This document shows, piece by piece, positions 47,857 to 56,961 of a stretch of 64,000 bases of DNA; the first letter of the stretch is position 1, and the number at the start of each line of letters is the position of its first letter. The notes below the pieces were generated by a model that worked only from the letters and a program-made list of their open reading frames with translations, ran no database searches and was not told the DNA's origin. This DNA is from Polaromonas sp. SP1 (GTDB lineage Bacteria; Pseudomonadota; Gammaproteobacteria; Burkholderiales; Burkholderiaceae_C): contig NZ_CP031013.1 of assembly GCF_003711205.1 (NCBI RefSeq), forward strand, positions 4,258,501 through 4,322,500. Reading direction: 5' to 3'. Position numbers and translations under genes: made by a program.

Positions 47857-48552
47857 TCAATCCCGCAAAACGCCGAGGACGTCGGAGTTGAACTCGCGGT
47901 TGTAGAGGATCAGCACGACCACCGCGGTGGCCAATGCAAATGCGAAGGTCGAAAAAAACCAGGCCATGATCGCAAAGCTGAAGTAGTAGCCGCGCAGCCC
48001 GTCGTTAAACGTCTCGGCCGCCAGGGCCACCATGCGGCTGGCGCGCGTGGCGAAAACCTCGCGGTCAAATTTACCGACCTCAAACTCCTGCGGCGACGGC
48101 ATGGAGCCAATGAGCAGCGCCACAAAGGTGTACTGGCGCATAGACCAGCTGAAGCGAAAGAAGGCGTAGACAAACACGCCCACCATCATCAACACCTTGA
48201 GGTCAAAAATCAGCACCGAGGTGCGCACGGCAAACGGGATCTCACGCACCAGCTCGGCCGCCTTGTCGGTGGTGCCCAGCAGGGCGAACAAGCCGCCGAT
48301 GATGATGATCGTGGTCGACGAGAAAAAGGCCGGCGTGCTGGAAAGGTTCTGCGTGATGATGCCGTCGATCACCCGCGGGTCGCGCGAAGTGGCCTGCAAC
48401 AGCCAGTAGTGCCGGTAGCGATTGGTGGTGAGCAGCAGGGACGAGCGTTTGACGGCGTAATTCCGGGCAAACCAGGCGTAGCCCGCCCAGCCCAGAAAGA
48501 ACCAGACAATCGCCAGCCAGTCGGTCCAGGGGAGCAGCGTGAAAATTTGCAT
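47857..48552 (-). CDS. DUF599 family membrane protein
   Basis: 231 residues with about four hydrophobic helices: near 9-28 (DWLAIVWFFLGWAGYAWF), 74-92, 117-132 and 205-223. The pattern and the segment LLLTTNRYRHYWLLQ fit DUF599, whose function is unknown. No catalytic residues were seen. It is transcribed on the minus strand, 37 bp after the pirin gene end, so it may be the tail of the pirin/OsmC run. Confidence 0.82.
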   Translation of the reverse strand: MQIFTLLPWTDWLAIVWFFLGWAGYAWFARNYAVKRSSLLLTTNRYRHYWLLQATSRDPRVIDGIITQNLSSTPAFFSSTTIIIIGGLFALLGTTDKAAELVREIPFAVRTSVLIFDLKVLMMVGVFVYAFFRFSWSMRQYTFVALLIGSMPSPQEFEVGKFDREVFATRASRMVALAAETFNDGLRGYYFSFAIMAWFFSTFAFALATAVVVLILYNREFNSDVLGVLRD

Positions 48553-48589
48553 CGCGTGATCTTAAGCCCGCAACAAGCCCGGCGCCGTC

Positions 48590-49474
48590 TCAGCCGGCCG
48601 TGAATTTCCGTTCCGGCAAGGGGATGAATTCAGTCTCGCCCGGCACCTGCCCCATGGTTTGCGCGGCCCAGTCTTCACCGGCCTGCACGATGCGCTCCTT
48701 GCGGCTGGAGACAAAGTTCCACCACATGAAGCGGTGCGCATCCAGCGCGTCGCCGCCTATCACCACCAGGCGCGTCGGTGTGGCGGCGCTGAGCTGCACG
48801 GTGGCGCCGGGCGCGAGGGTGGCCAGGGTGTTCGCCGCCACCGTCTCGCCGTCTACCTGCAAGTCGCCGTCCACCGCGTACACCGCCATCTGCTCCGCAA
48901 GGGCAGGCAAGGTGAACAGCGCACCCGCAGCGAGTACTACATCGAGATAAAGGGTTTTCGAAAAGGTCTTGACGGGCGACGTCTTTCCGAAGGCTTCGCC
49001 GATCAGGATGCGGACGGCCGACCCATCAACCGTTGCCGTCGGGATTGACTCCGCCGGCGTATGCGAAAAGCCTGGCGCCGTTTCTTCAAATTCTTTCGGC
49101 AACGCCGCCCACAGCTGCAAGCCGTGGTTCACATACGCGGTGCCGCGCAAGTCTTCCGGGGCGCGCTCCGAGTGCACGATGCCCCGCCCCGCCGTCATCC
49201 AGTTGATGGCGCCGGGCTCTATGCGTTGGGCCGAGCCCAGGCTGTCGCGGTGCATCATCGCTCCCTCGAACAGGTAAGTCACGGTGGCCAGGCCGATGTG
49301 CGGATGCGGCCGCACGTCGTGGTTGGCGTCCGGCTGCTCGGTCACCGGGCCGAAATGGTCAAAGAAGATGAAAGGGCCGACAGACTGCTGCTGCGCGGAA
49401 GGCAGCAGGCGGCGTACCATGAAGCCGCCGCCCAGGTCTTTGTGATGGCCCGTCAGTTTCAGTGCAACGCTCAT
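48590..49474 (-). CDS. Pirin family protein (first copy)
   Basis: 294 residues from the ATG at 49474, whose ATGA overlaps the OsmC gene stop. Bicupin fold. The four metal ligands of pirin are at the expected positions: H57 and H59 in RPHPHIG, H101 and E103 in IVHSERA. Some pirins are quercetin dioxygenases or redox sensors; the role is not known here. A second pirin gene of a different subfamily begins the same cluster. Confidence 0.9.
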   Translation of the reverse strand: MSVALKLTGHHKDLGGGFMVRRLLPSAQQQSVGPFIFFDHFGPVTEQPDANHDVRPHPHIGLATVTYLFEGAMMHRDSLGSAQRIEPGAINWMTAGRGIVHSERAPEDLRGTAYVNHGLQLWAALPKEFEETAPGFSHTPAESIPTATVDGSAVRILIGEAFGKTSPVKTFSKTLYLDVVLAAGALFTLPALAEQMAVYAVDGDLQVDGETVAANTLATLAPGATVQLSAATPTRLVVIGGDALDAHRFMWWNFVSSRKERIVQAGEDWAAQTMGQVPGETEFIPLPERKFTAG

Positions 49475-49878
49475 GCCAGGCGCTCCACATCTGTGGTGAT
49501 TTCTGTCGTGACGGTGCTCATGAGTTTGTGTACCGGGCATTTTTGCGCGACGGTGTGCAGCTCCTGCAACTGGGCGTCGGTGAAAGCACCCTTGATCTGG
49601 AGTTTGGTGGCCAGCTTGTAGACGCCGGCGCGCTCCTGGGAGTCATCCCGCTCAACGCTCGTTTTGATCTCGTCGACCGGGATTCCCTTCTTGCGGGCGT
49701 ACCACATCACCGTCACGGCCTTGCAGGCGCCGAGTGCCGCGTCATACAGGTCATGGGGTGAGGGGCCGGCATCGTCGCCGCCTTCTGCCAGTGTGGCGTC
49801 GGTGATCAGCGCGTGGTTGCGGATTTGCAGATGCTGGGCCAGCTCTGATGGAAGGTTGCGCCTGAGTTCAACGGTCAT
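49471..49878 (-). CDS. OsmC/Ohr family peroxiredoxin-like protein
   Basis: 135 residues from the ATG at 49878; longer in-frame starts reach back into the spacer and were not used. The two redox Cys are C52 (ALGACKAVTVMWYARKKG) and C114 (AQKCPVHKLM), as expected for thiol-dependent peroxide reduction. OsmC-type proteins detoxify organic hydroperoxides. It is overlapped by the pirin gene (ATGA) and follows the flavodoxin gene by 28 bp. Confidence 0.9.
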   Translation of the reverse strand: MTVELRRNLPSELAQHLQIRNHALITDATLAEGGDDAGPSPHDLYDAALGACKAVTVMWYARKKGIPVDEIKTSVERDDSQERAGVYKLATKLQIKGAFTDAQLQELHTVAQKCPVHKLMSTVTTEITTDVERLA

Positions 49879-49906
49879 GACAAGTCCTGTAAAAAAGAAA
49901 ACGGGA

Positions 49907-50461
49907 TCAGGCAGCGAACCGTGCGGCGATACCCGCCACGCGCTGTCCGAAGTTGCGGGCATTGTCGAGGTCGCCGGCATTCATTTCGCCGGCGCCCGCG
50001 TCAGAGGGAGATTGTGCGACAGCGCCGCTGTAGGAGCCCAGGTAGTTGGCGTCGCTGCGCACCGCCGCCTTGCTGTTGCTGGGCAGCACGCCCTGGCTGA
50101 CCCAGATGCCGCCGTGCTGCATGGCCAGGGTAAAGAGGTAGGTAAGGGTAGACATCTTGTCACCGCTCATGGCCGCACTGTTGGTGAAGCCGGCGAACAG
50201 CTTGTCCTTCCAGGCCTGGGCATACCAGGGCTTGGAAGAGGCATCGGCAAATTTCTTGAACTGCCAGCTCACGCTTCCCATGTAGGTGGGTGAACCCATG
50301 ACGATGGCGTCGGCGGCGTTCAGCGATTCCCATCCGCCTTCGGGCAGGTTGCCATCGCCGTCGATCGCCAGCAACTCGGCGCCCGCGCCTTCTGCCACTG
50401 ATTGCGCCATGCGCTGGGTATGGCCGTATCCGGAGTGGTAAACCACGACAACTTTGGGCAT
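49907..50461 (-). CDS. Flavodoxin-like (WrbA-type) NAD(P)H:quinone oxidoreductase
   Basis: 184 residues. The FMN phosphate loop is VVYHSGYGHTQRMAQ at the N-terminus; GSPTYMGSVSWQFKKFAD and FTNSAAMSGDKMSTL are further FMN-loop segments typical of the WrbA-like group. It would reduce quinones by two electrons using NAD(P)H. It lies between the terminator at 50524 and the OsmC gene. Confidence 0.88.
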   Translation of the reverse strand: MPKVVVVYHSGYGHTQRMAQSVAEGAGAELLAIDGDGNLPEGGWESLNAADAIVMGSPTYMGSVSWQFKKFADASSKPWYAQAWKDKLFAGFTNSAAMSGDKMSTLTYLFTLAMQHGGIWVSQGVLPSNSKAAVRSDANYLGSYSGAVAQSPSDAGAGEMNAGDLDNARNFGQRVAGIAARFAA

Positions 50462-50523
50462 TCAGGTTCTTTCGGGGAGTGATTGAAATCGGGTTGCAGT
50501 CAAACAAAAGGCAAAGAAAAGGG

Positions 50524-50567
50524 AAAAGGCCGCAGCCCGGGTTGTAAAACCCTGCTGCAGCCTTTTT
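50524..50567 (-). terminator. Intrinsic terminator after the DoxX gene
   Basis: The long stem AAAAGGC/GCCTTTT encloses an inner GGGTT/AACCC hairpin. T-runs follow on both strands, so it may be bidirectional. On the minus strand it lies just after the DoxX stop, and so partly separates DoxX from the flavodoxin-OsmC-pirin genes. Confidence 0.75.
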
Positions 50568-50572
50568 GTGGA

Positions 50573-50968
50573 TCAGCCCTTGGTCTTGCCGTCCAGGCTC
50601 CAGGCGCCGCCGCCGAAAGCCGCGATGCTGAACAGGCCGCCGACGATCGCCATGTTCTTGAAGAACATCATTTGTTGCGTGGGGTCGGTCCAGAACGCAT
50701 GGAAGATGCAGGTGATGACGACCGTGAAGAGGCCGATGGCCAGCGCGGCCCAGCGCGTCTGGAAGCCCACGGCCAGAAGGATGCCCAGGCCGAGCTCTGC
50801 CGCGATGGCAATGGCGGCAGCGACTTCCGGCAGCGGCACGCCTTTGGACGAGATATAGCCCACCGTGCCCGCGAAGCCGGCAATCTTGGAAAAGCCGGCG
50901 GGTACAAAGAGCAGGGCCAACAGCAGGCGGCCGATCAGCGCGAGAGGGTTTTGCAGGGAATTGAGCAT
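50573..50968 (-). CDS. DoxX family membrane protein
   Basis: 131 residues with four hydrophobic helices, starting LIGRLLLALLFVPAGFSKI, which is the DoxX signature (small-molecule or redox-linked quinone-like membrane proteins). It lies between the second pirin gene and the flavodoxin gene. DoxX proteins often occur with pirins and other redox genes; the exact role is not known. Confidence 0.88.
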   Translation of the reverse strand: MLNSLQNPLALIGRLLLALLFVPAGFSKIAGFAGTVGYISSKGVPLPEVAAAIAIAAELGLGILLAVGFQTRWAALAIGLFTVVITCIFHAFWTDPTQQMMFFKNMAIVGGLFSIAAFGGGAWSLDGKTKG

Positions 50969-51106
50969 GTGAGTCCTTATGAAAGTAAGTTAACGGGGAA
51001 ATGATGGAGGAAAAAAACACTCTGGGCAAGCGCCATGCGCCTGTGCGCATCGCGCGCTTGCCCGGGGTGAAGGGTTACAAGGTGTTATCGAGTGGCGTAT
51101 CGCGCG

Positions 51107-51808
51107 TCAAGGCGCCAGGTCAAACACCAGCACTTCGGCGTCCTGGCCATTTGCCAGTTGCAGCGTGCCTTCCGATTGCAGGGCCGCGGCATCACCGGCC
51201 TTCAGCACCTGGCCGTTGACTTCGAGCTGCCCGCGAATCAGGTGCACATATGTCTTGCGCGTAGAGGCCAGTTCCAGCGACGCGGTTTCTGCGCCGTCGA
51301 AGAGGCCGGCGTAAATCCTGGCGTCGGCATGAATCAGCACGGAGCCTTGGGCCCCATCGGGTGATGCCACCAGGCGCAGGGCCCCTCGCTTTTCAGCGTC
51401 GGCAAAGGTCTTTTGCTCATAGCTGGGGGGAATGCCCGTCACATTGGGTTCGATCCAGATCTGCAGGAAGTGCGTGGTCTGGCCTTCGGCGTGGTTGAAC
51501 TCGCTGTGCTGCACACCCGTGCCTGCACTCATGCGCTGCACGTCGCCGGGCGGGATGCCCTTGATGTTGCCGATGCTGTCTTTGTGCGCCAGCTCGCCGC
51601 TCAGCACATAGCTGATGATTTCCATGTCCTTGTGGCCGTGCGTGCCGAAGCCGCGGCCGGCGGCGATGCGGTCTTCATTGATGACGCGCAGGTTGCCAAA
51701 GCCCATGTGGGCCGGGTCGTAGTAGCCGGCAAAAGAAAAGGAATGAAACGACTTGAGCCAGCCGTGGTCGGCGTAGCCGCGTTCGCTGGAGGTTCTTAAG
51801 GTCATCAT
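51107..51808 (-). CDS. Pirin family protein, YhhW-like (second copy)
   Basis: 233 residues (MM at 51808/51805). Metal ligands H57 and H59 in FGTHGHKDME and H101, E103 in GVQHSEFNH match the YhhW quercetinase-type pirins. It is the first gene of the minus-strand cluster, divergent from the LysR gene, and the inverted repeat at 51922-51944 lies about 115 bp upstream of its start. Confidence 0.92.
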   Translation of the reverse strand: MMTLRTSSERGYADHGWLKSFHSFSFAGYYDPAHMGFGNLRVINEDRIAAGRGFGTHGHKDMEIISYVLSGELAHKDSIGNIKGIPPGDVQRMSAGTGVQHSEFNHAEGQTTHFLQIWIEPNVTGIPPSYEQKTFADAEKRGALRLVASPDGAQGSVLIHADARIYAGLFDGAETASLELASTRKTYVHLIRGQLEVNGQVLKAGDAAALQSEGTLQLANGQDAEVLVFDLAP

Positions 51809-51921
51809 CAGGTGCTCCTTTCAGGGTGCGTGGGTAATAACTGAAGTTCGAAGTGAGTTCGTTTGCGATGACTCCAATGTAGGTTTCAGGGCCCTGCTTT
51901 CCATTGCTGCGGTTTGATGGC

Positions 51922-51944
51922 ATCATTCAAATTATTCGAATGAT
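51922..51944. promoter_or_regulatory. Candidate LysR-type operator
   Basis: ATCATTC, nine bases, GAATGAT is a perfect 7-bp inverted repeat. It contains the T-N11-A layout bound by LysR regulators and lies 20 bp before the LysR start, in the divergent gap with the pirin cluster. Confidence 0.65.
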
Positions 51945-51964
51945 CATGGACTTAGTGAACAAAC

Positions 51965-52918
51965 ATGGCAAGCCTCAATAACCGCGTGCGCGACGCCCTC
52001 ACGCCTGAAACCATCAGCCTGATAGGCGCGGTGCACCGCGCCGGCAGCATGGCCGCAGCCGCACGGGAACTGGGCCTGGTTCCCAGCGCCCTGACCTACC
52101 GGATCCGCCAGGTCGAAGATGCACTGGACGTGCTGCTGTTTGACCGCTCTTCGCGCCAGGCCAAATTGACCGAAGCCGGCAAGGAACTGCTGCGCGAAGG
52201 CAACCGCCTGCTGGCGGAGCTCGACGCCGTGGCCAACCGGGTCAAGCGTGTGGCCACCGGCTGGGAGCCCGAGCTCACGCTGGCGGTGGACAGCGTGATC
52301 TCGCGCACCACGGTGATGGAGCTGTGCGAGGCCTTTTTTGCACTGAACCCGCCGACCCGACTGCGCATTCGGGAAGAGGCGCTGTCGGGCACGCTGGAAG
52401 CGCTGACCTCGGGCCAGGCGGACATCGCCATCGGCGTGGCCATTGAGCCGGCCGTGAACACCTCGGTGCTGCACAAGACGCTCGGCACCATTCATTTCAT
52501 TTATGTGGTGGCGCCGCACCACCCGCTGGCCAAGGCGGACGAGCCGGTGACGGACGACATGCTTATGCCGCACCGCGCCGTGGCGGTGGCCGACTCGGTG
52601 CAGCGCGGCAGCGGCGTAACTATAGGCCTGCTGGGCGGCCAGGACATCTTCACCGTGCCCGGCATGCAGGAAAAGCTGCATGCGCAACTGCGCGGGCTGG
52701 GCGGCGGCTTCCTGCCGGAATACCTGGCGCGCCCGCATGTCATCACCGGCAGGCTGGTCGAAAAGCGCATGCAGCGCGCGCCGCGCCAGGTGCCGATGAG
52801 CTACGCGTGGATGCGCGCGCCCGACGGCAAAGAGGGGCGCGCACTGCAGTGGTGGCTCAAGCAGCTTGAAAATGCCGGCACGCGAAAAGCGCTGCTGGAG
52901 CGCGACCAGGCCGTGTGA
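51965..52918 (+). CDS. LysR-type transcriptional regulator
   Basis: 317 residues. The N-terminal winged helix-turn-helix covers about 12-75 (AARELGLVPSALTYRIRQVE, LFDRSSRQAKLTEAG), followed by a linker helix and the effector-binding domain (about 98-300). Divergent orientation and the shared palindrome suggest it controls the pirin-DoxX-flavodoxin-OsmC-pirin genes and itself. Its inducer is unknown; an oxidant, quinone or aromatic compound would suit the target genes, which is only inference. Confidence 0.92.
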   Translation: MASLNNRVRDALTPETISLIGAVHRAGSMAAAARELGLVPSALTYRIRQVEDALDVLLFDRSSRQAKLTEAGKELLREGNRLLAELDAVANRVKRVATGWEPELTLAVDSVISRTTVMELCEAFFALNPPTRLRIREEALSGTLEALTSGQADIAIGVAIEPAVNTSVLHKTLGTIHFIYVVAPHHPLAKADEPVTDDMLMPHRAVAVADSVQRGSGVTIGLLGGQDIFTVPGMQEKLHAQLRGLGGGFLPEYLARPHVITGRLVEKRMQRAPRQVPMSYAWMRAPDGKEGRALQWWLKQLENAGTRKALLERDQAV

Positions 52919-53116
52919 AAACCCGTAGTCGCGATGCAATCCATGCGCGCGCGGCTCGCCTGCGTGTAGAGTGTGCTTAAAACCTGATGACGATTTAAAC
53001 GCGTTCTTGTGGTTTTCGTTTATGGTTGAGATGAGATGAGCAACGCCGGGGGGCCGTGAGCTGCATGCGAAAGCCGCAAGCCGCCCCATTCATCAACCCC
53101 ACATAAGTACAAAGAC

Positions 53117-54187
53117 ATGGCCAAAAAATCCAGCATCCGATCTCCTGAATCCGCGGCACCGCGGCGCATCGCCGTGGTGGGCGCGGGCATCGCCGGCGTA
53201 GCGTGCGCGCGCACACTGGTGCAGGCAGGGCATGACGTCACCGTTTTCGAGAAAAGCACCGGCGCCGGCGGCCGCATGGCAACGCGGGAAAGCGAATTCG
53301 GCGGCTTCGACCACGGCACCCAATACTTCACCGTGCGCGACGCCCGGTTTGAAAAAGCCCTGGCCACCGCCACAAAGCTGGTGCGCCCCTGGAGCGCCAA
53401 TACCGTACGCATCCTGGACGAGCTGGGTCGCGTGGTGGCGTCGGCGCTGCCGCCCAAAGAAGCCCATTGGGTCGCTACACCCGGCATGAACGCGCTCGTC
53501 AGGGAATGGGCGCAGCCCCTGGCCGCTGCCGGCCGGCTGGTGCTTGAAACTGAGGTGACGCGGATCGAGCCCGACAAGCTGCACGCCGAACAGTGGCAGC
53601 TGCAGACCGAAGGCGCCGGCAGCCGGGTTCACTCCGGTTTTGATGCCGTGGTTCTGGCGATCCCCTCCGCGCAGGCGCAAGCCCTGCTGCTCAGCTCCCA
53701 GCAGGGCAAGCCCTTGATGACCGAACTTTCAAAAGTCAGCGTGGCGCCGTGCTGGACCTTGATGCTGGCCTTTCCGAAAGCGCTGCAGCCCACCATGGCG
53801 CACCTGGGCCCTCACTGGAATGCGGCGCGCAGCACCCACCACCGGATTGCCTGGCTGGCGCGCGAATCCTCCAAGCCCGGGCGCAGCCCGATCGAGCGCT
53901 GGACGGTGCAGGCCAGCCCCGAATGGTCGGAACGCCACCTGGAAGACGACGCCGAGCGCGTCAAGGCCAAGCTGCTCAAGGCCTTCACCGAAGTCACCGG
54001 CATCCGCGCCGAGCCGCCCCACGCCGTGGTGCACCGCTGGCGCCATGCCCAAACCATGCAGCCCCTGGGCAAGACCCACGCCTGGGACCCCAAATCGCGC
54101 ATCGGCGCCTGTGGCGACTGGTGCCTGGGGCACCGCGTGGAAGACGGCTTCGTATCGGGCCTTGAGATGGCCCTGGAACTTTGTTAG
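53117..54187 (+). CDS. FAD-dependent amine-oxidase-like protein (renalase-type)
   Basis: 356 residues. The Rossmann motif is [17 protein letters not shown] near residue 16, followed by [14 protein letters not shown] and [14 protein letters not shown], which are typical of renalase-like NAD(P)/FAD proteins. A C-terminal FAD segment is [20 protein letters not shown]. The substrate is not known; bacterial renalases oxidise dihydronicotinamide isomers. The stop at 54185-54187 is directly followed by a family B repeat. Confidence 0.88.
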   Translation: MAKKSSIRSPESAAPRRIAVVGAGIAGVACARTLVQAGHDVTVFEKSTGAGGRMATRESEFGGFDHGTQYFTVRDARFEKALATATKLVRPWSANTVRILDELGRVVASALPPKEAHWVATPGMNALVREWAQPLAAAGRLVLETEVTRIEPDKLHAEQWQLQTEGAGSRVHSGFDAVVLAIPSAQAQALLLSSQQGKPLMTELSKVSVAPCWTLMLAFPKALQPTMAHLGPHWNAARSTHHRIAWLARESSKPGRSPIERWTVQASPEWSERHLEDDAERVKAKLLKAFTEVTGIRAEPPHAVVHRWRHAQTMQPLGKTHAWDPKSRIGACGDWCLGHRVEDGFVSGLEMALELC

Positions 54188-54240
54188 CCCCCACGCTTGT
54201 CGCTTCGCGTACTGCGCTGCCCCCCGAGGGGGCTGGCCTT
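54188..54240 (+). repeat. Dispersed GC-rich repeat (family B)
   Basis: CCCCCACGCTTGTCGCTTCG, TACTGCGCTG, then CCCCCCGAGGGGGC. It starts at the base after the stop codon of the renalase-like gene, as the copy at 13366 starts right after a stop codon. Confidence 0.75.
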
Positions 54241-54296
54241 ACTTGGGGCGGCCCGGCGTGGCGGCCGGCCTGAACACCGTCAACGGAGGCACCGGC

Positions 54297-55295
54297 ATGG
54301 GGGCCGCTTACCGGGGCCGGTTTGCGCCCTCTCCAACTGGCCCGCTTCACGCCGGTTCGCTGGTGGCGGCCCTGGCCAGCTGGCTGGATGCCCGCGCGCA
54401 TCGAGGCAAGTGGCTGGTGCGCATCGAAGACGTCGACATGCCGCGCTGTGTGCCTGGTGCCGACCGCATCATTCTTGAGCAACTGGCCCACTGCGGCCTG
54501 GCGCCCGACGAACCGCCGGTCTACCAGTCGCAGCGCGGCGCCCTGTACCAAAACGCACTGGACTCATTGATCGCCCATGGGCTGGCCTACCCCTGCGCCT
54601 GCACGCGCCAGGACATCGCCCGGGCGCTGGCCGCGTCGGGCCAGGCGCGCGAACGCCATGGCGAGCTGGTCTACCCGGGTACCTGCCGCGACGGACTGCA
54701 CGGGCGCCCCGCGCGGGCCTGGCGGTTTGGCGTGCAGAGTTATGAACAAAATACGGCTCAAGCCCATACTGCACCTGGGCTTTCAGCTATCAATTCAATA
54801 GCAGATCGCACCCAAAGCGAATCCAGCCGCAATGCCGAAACCGTCTGGCACGACCGCCTTCTGGGCCCGCAGGCACAGGACGTCAGCCGCGAAGTGGGCG
54901 ACTTTGTCCTCAAGCGGGCCGACGGCCTGTGGGCCTACCAGCTGGCGGTGGTGGTCGACGATGCCGCCCAGGGCATCACCGACATCGTGCGCGGCGAGGA
55001 CCTGGCCGACAACACGGCGCGGCAAATTTTGCTGCAGCGCGCGCTGGGCCTGCCCACGCCGCGCTACCTGCACACGCCGCTGGTGCTGGGCGCCAACGGC
55101 GAAAAGCTCTCCAAACAAAACGGCGCCGAGGCGCTGGACACGGCCCAGCCGTTGCAGTTGCTGGCTCAGGCAGGCAAGGCCCTGGGGCTGGAAGGCAAGG
55201 CCTTGGCAAGCGCGCACTCACCCGCCGCATGGCTGCAGCAGGCCGTACCGCTTTGGGCGGCTCACTTCGGGCGACTAAAATTGAGCGGTGATTGA
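54297..55295 (+). CDS. gluQ: Glutamyl-Q tRNA(Asp) synthetase
   Basis: Glutamylates queuosine 34 of tRNA-Asp, using the catalytic core of a glutamyl-tRNA synthetase without the anticodon domain. 332 residues from the ATG at 54297 with GGAGG seven bases upstream. HIGH-like PLHAGS (18-21), zinc ligands C100, C102, Y126 and C130, and KLSKQ at 270-274 are present. The usual length is about 290-300. The excess is an in-frame insert at about residues 148-182, encoded by a family A repeat. It overlaps trmB by eight bases. Confidence 0.93.
   Translation: MGAAYRGRFAPSPTGPLHAGSLVAALASWLDARAHRGKWLVRIEDVDMPRCVPGADRIILEQLAHCGLAPDEPPVYQSQRGALYQNALDSLIAHGLAYPCACTRQDIARALAASGQARERHGELVYPGTCRDGLHGRPARAWRFGVQSYEQNTAQAHTAPGLSAINSIADRTQSESSRNAETVWHDRLLGPQAQDVSREVGDFVLKRADGLWAYQLAVVVDDAAQGITDIVRGEDLADNTARQILLQRALGLPTPRYLHTPLVLGANGEKLSKQNGAEALDTAQPLQLLAQAGKALGLEGKALASAHSPAAWLQQAVPLWAAHFGRLKLSGD
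54744..54803 (-). repeat. Dispersed double-hairpin repeat (family A), inside gluQ
   Basis: On the minus strand: GCTATTGAATTGATAGC, then AAAGCCCAGG, loop, TATGGGCTTGAGCCGTATTT. Both stems are readable. It is translated in frame between the zinc region and the catalytic HDRLLGP segment of GluQ. Confidence 0.78.
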
Positions 55296-56028
55296 AACCC
55301 TCCCCCCCGTGCCGCCCTCCTTACCCGAAGGCGCGCCAGCCGACACCCACCCGCCCCACAAAATCCGCAGCTTCGTGCGCCGCACCGGCCGCACCACCGC
55401 CGGCCAGGCCAAAGCCTTTGCCGACGTGGGCCCGAAGTTTTTGCTGCCGTATGCCGACGCGCCGCTCGACTTTGAAAGCACCTTTGGGCGCTCGGCCCCC
55501 ACCGTCCTCGAGATAGGCTTTGGCATGGGCGAAGCCACGGCCCACATTGCCGCGCTGATGCCCGGCACCAACTTCCTCTGCTGCGAAGTGCACACGCCCG
55601 GCGTCGGAGCCCTGCTCAAACGCATTGCCGAGCAAAACCTCACCAACATCCGCATCCTGCAGCACGATGCGGTCGAAGTGATGGACGACATGCTCCCGAA
55701 AGCCAGCCTGGACGGCGTGCACATCTTTTTCCCCGATCCCTGGCACAAGAAAAAACACAACAAACGCCGCCTGATCCAGCAGCCGCTGATCGCCAAACTG
55801 GCCGCGCGCCTCAAGCCCGGCGGCTACCTGCATTGCGCCACCGACTGGCAGCCCTACGCCGAGCAGATCCTGGAAGTCCTGACGGCCGAGCCCTTGCTTC
55901 AAAACACGGCCGACGCGTCCCAGGGCGGCTACGCGCCCAAGCCCGCCTACCGGCCGCTGACCAAGTTTGAAAACCGCGGCATCAAGCTCGGCCACGGTGT
56001 GTGGGACGTGGTGTTCACCCGTGTGTAA
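55288..56028 (+). CDS. trmB: tRNA (guanine-N7-)-methyltransferase
   Basis: Methylates G46 of tRNAs using S-adenosylmethionine. 246 residues from a GTG at 55288 that overlaps the end of gluQ. Signatures: [16 protein letters not shown] (SAM loop), [19 protein letters not shown] (catalytic Asp and the conserved KKRHxKRR-like loop) and [10 protein letters not shown]. The N-terminal 40 residues are Pro-rich and extend beyond the usual start. Confidence 0.95.
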   Translation: MIETLPPVPPSLPEGAPADTHPPHKIRSFVRRTGRTTAGQAKAFADVGPKFLLPYADAPLDFESTFGRSAPTVLEIGFGMGEATAHIAALMPGTNFLCCEVHTPGVGALLKRIAEQNLTNIRILQHDAVEVMDDMLPKASLDGVHIFFPDPWHKKKHNKRRLIQQPLIAKLAARLKPGGYLHCATDWQPYAEQILEVLTAEPLLQNTADASQGGYAPKPAYRPLTKFENRGIKLGHGVWDVVFTRV

Positions 56029-56046
56029 ACACCCGTCTGCACCGGC

Positions 56047-56961
56047 GTGAAAGGGCCTGCCCACGGCTTGCCGGCCCGCAGCGGGGTCAGCCCTAGCTGC
56101 GTCGGCCTGCCGGCCGGTGACTGGGGCACCATCACGGACTTCCTGGTCCAGCGCTTTCCTGCGATCCCGCGTGAAACCTGGCTTCAACGCATGGCGGACG
56201 GGCTGGTGGCCGATGAATTCGGCGAAGCCGTCACCCCCGAACGCCCCTACCGGGGCCACATGCGCGTTTACTACTACCGCGCCCTGGACGACGAGCCCCG
56301 TGTGCCCTTCGAGGCCAGCGTGCTGTGGCAGGACGAGCACCTCGTTGTGGCCGACAAACCGCATTTTTTGCCCGTCACGCCCTCGGGCCACTACCTTCAG
56401 GAGACGCTGCTGGTGCGGCTTAAAAACAGCCTGGGCCTGGAAGGCCTGGCGCCGATTCACCGCATAGACCGCGAGACCGCCGGCCTGGTGCTGTTTTCCG
56501 TCAAACCCGGTGAGCGCGACGCCTACCAGGCCCTTTTCAGGCGCCACGAAGTACGCAAAGACTACGAAGCCATCGCGCCCTGGCGTGCAGACATCGGCTT
56601 TCCGCTGACCCGCAAAAGCCGGATCGTCCAGGGCGAACCCTTCTTCCGGCAATGCGAGGCCGAGGGGGACCCGAACAGCGAAACCCGTATCGACCTTCTG
56701 CAGACAGCACCCCGCACCCGCCTGGCGCGTTACGCCTTGAGCCCGGTGACCGGGAAAAAGCACCAGTTGAGGGTGCACATGAATGCCGTGGGCATCCCCA
56801 TCCTGCATGACCGGATTTACCCGCCGGTGCACCCTACCCCGGATGACGACTACAGCCGGCCGCTGCAACTGCTGGCCAAAACCGTGCGCTTCACGGACCC
56901 CTTCACGGGTGAAGCCCGCGCATTTCACACGCGCCTCAGCCTTTTCCTGGACCTGAGTTAG
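56047..56961 (+). CDS. RluA family pseudouridine synthase
   Basis: 304 residues from a GTG at 56047. The catalytic Asp is D141 in HRIDRETAGL, with LVVADKPHFLPVTPSG before it and KKHQLRVHMNAVGIPILHD after it. The sequence is of the RluA/TruC-like class; the RNA target cannot be read. It ends the gluQ-trmB run, 18 bp after trmB, and is followed by a GCGGCCC/GGGCCGC hairpin (56967-56984) that may terminate it. Confidence 0.9.
   Translation: MKGPAHGLPARSGVSPSCVGLPAGDWGTITDFLVQRFPAIPRETWLQRMADGLVADEFGEAVTPERPYRGHMRVYYYRALDDEPRVPFEASVLWQDEHLVVADKPHFLPVTPSGHYLQETLLVRLKNSLGLEGLAPIHRIDRETAGLVLFSVKPGERDAYQALFRRHEVRKDYEAIAPWRADIGFPLTRKSRIVQGEPFFRQCEAEGDPNSETRIDLLQTAPRTRLARYALSPVTGKKHQLRVHMNAVGIPILHDRIYPPVHPTPDDDYSRPLQLLAKTVRFTDPFTGEARAFHTRLSLFLDLS

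Noticed and set aside
53820..54296. An upstream extension of gluQ into the renalase-like gene
   Set aside because: The frame is open, but the ATG at 54297 has GGAGG at ideal spacing and starts exactly at the conserved [14 protein letters not shown] segment.
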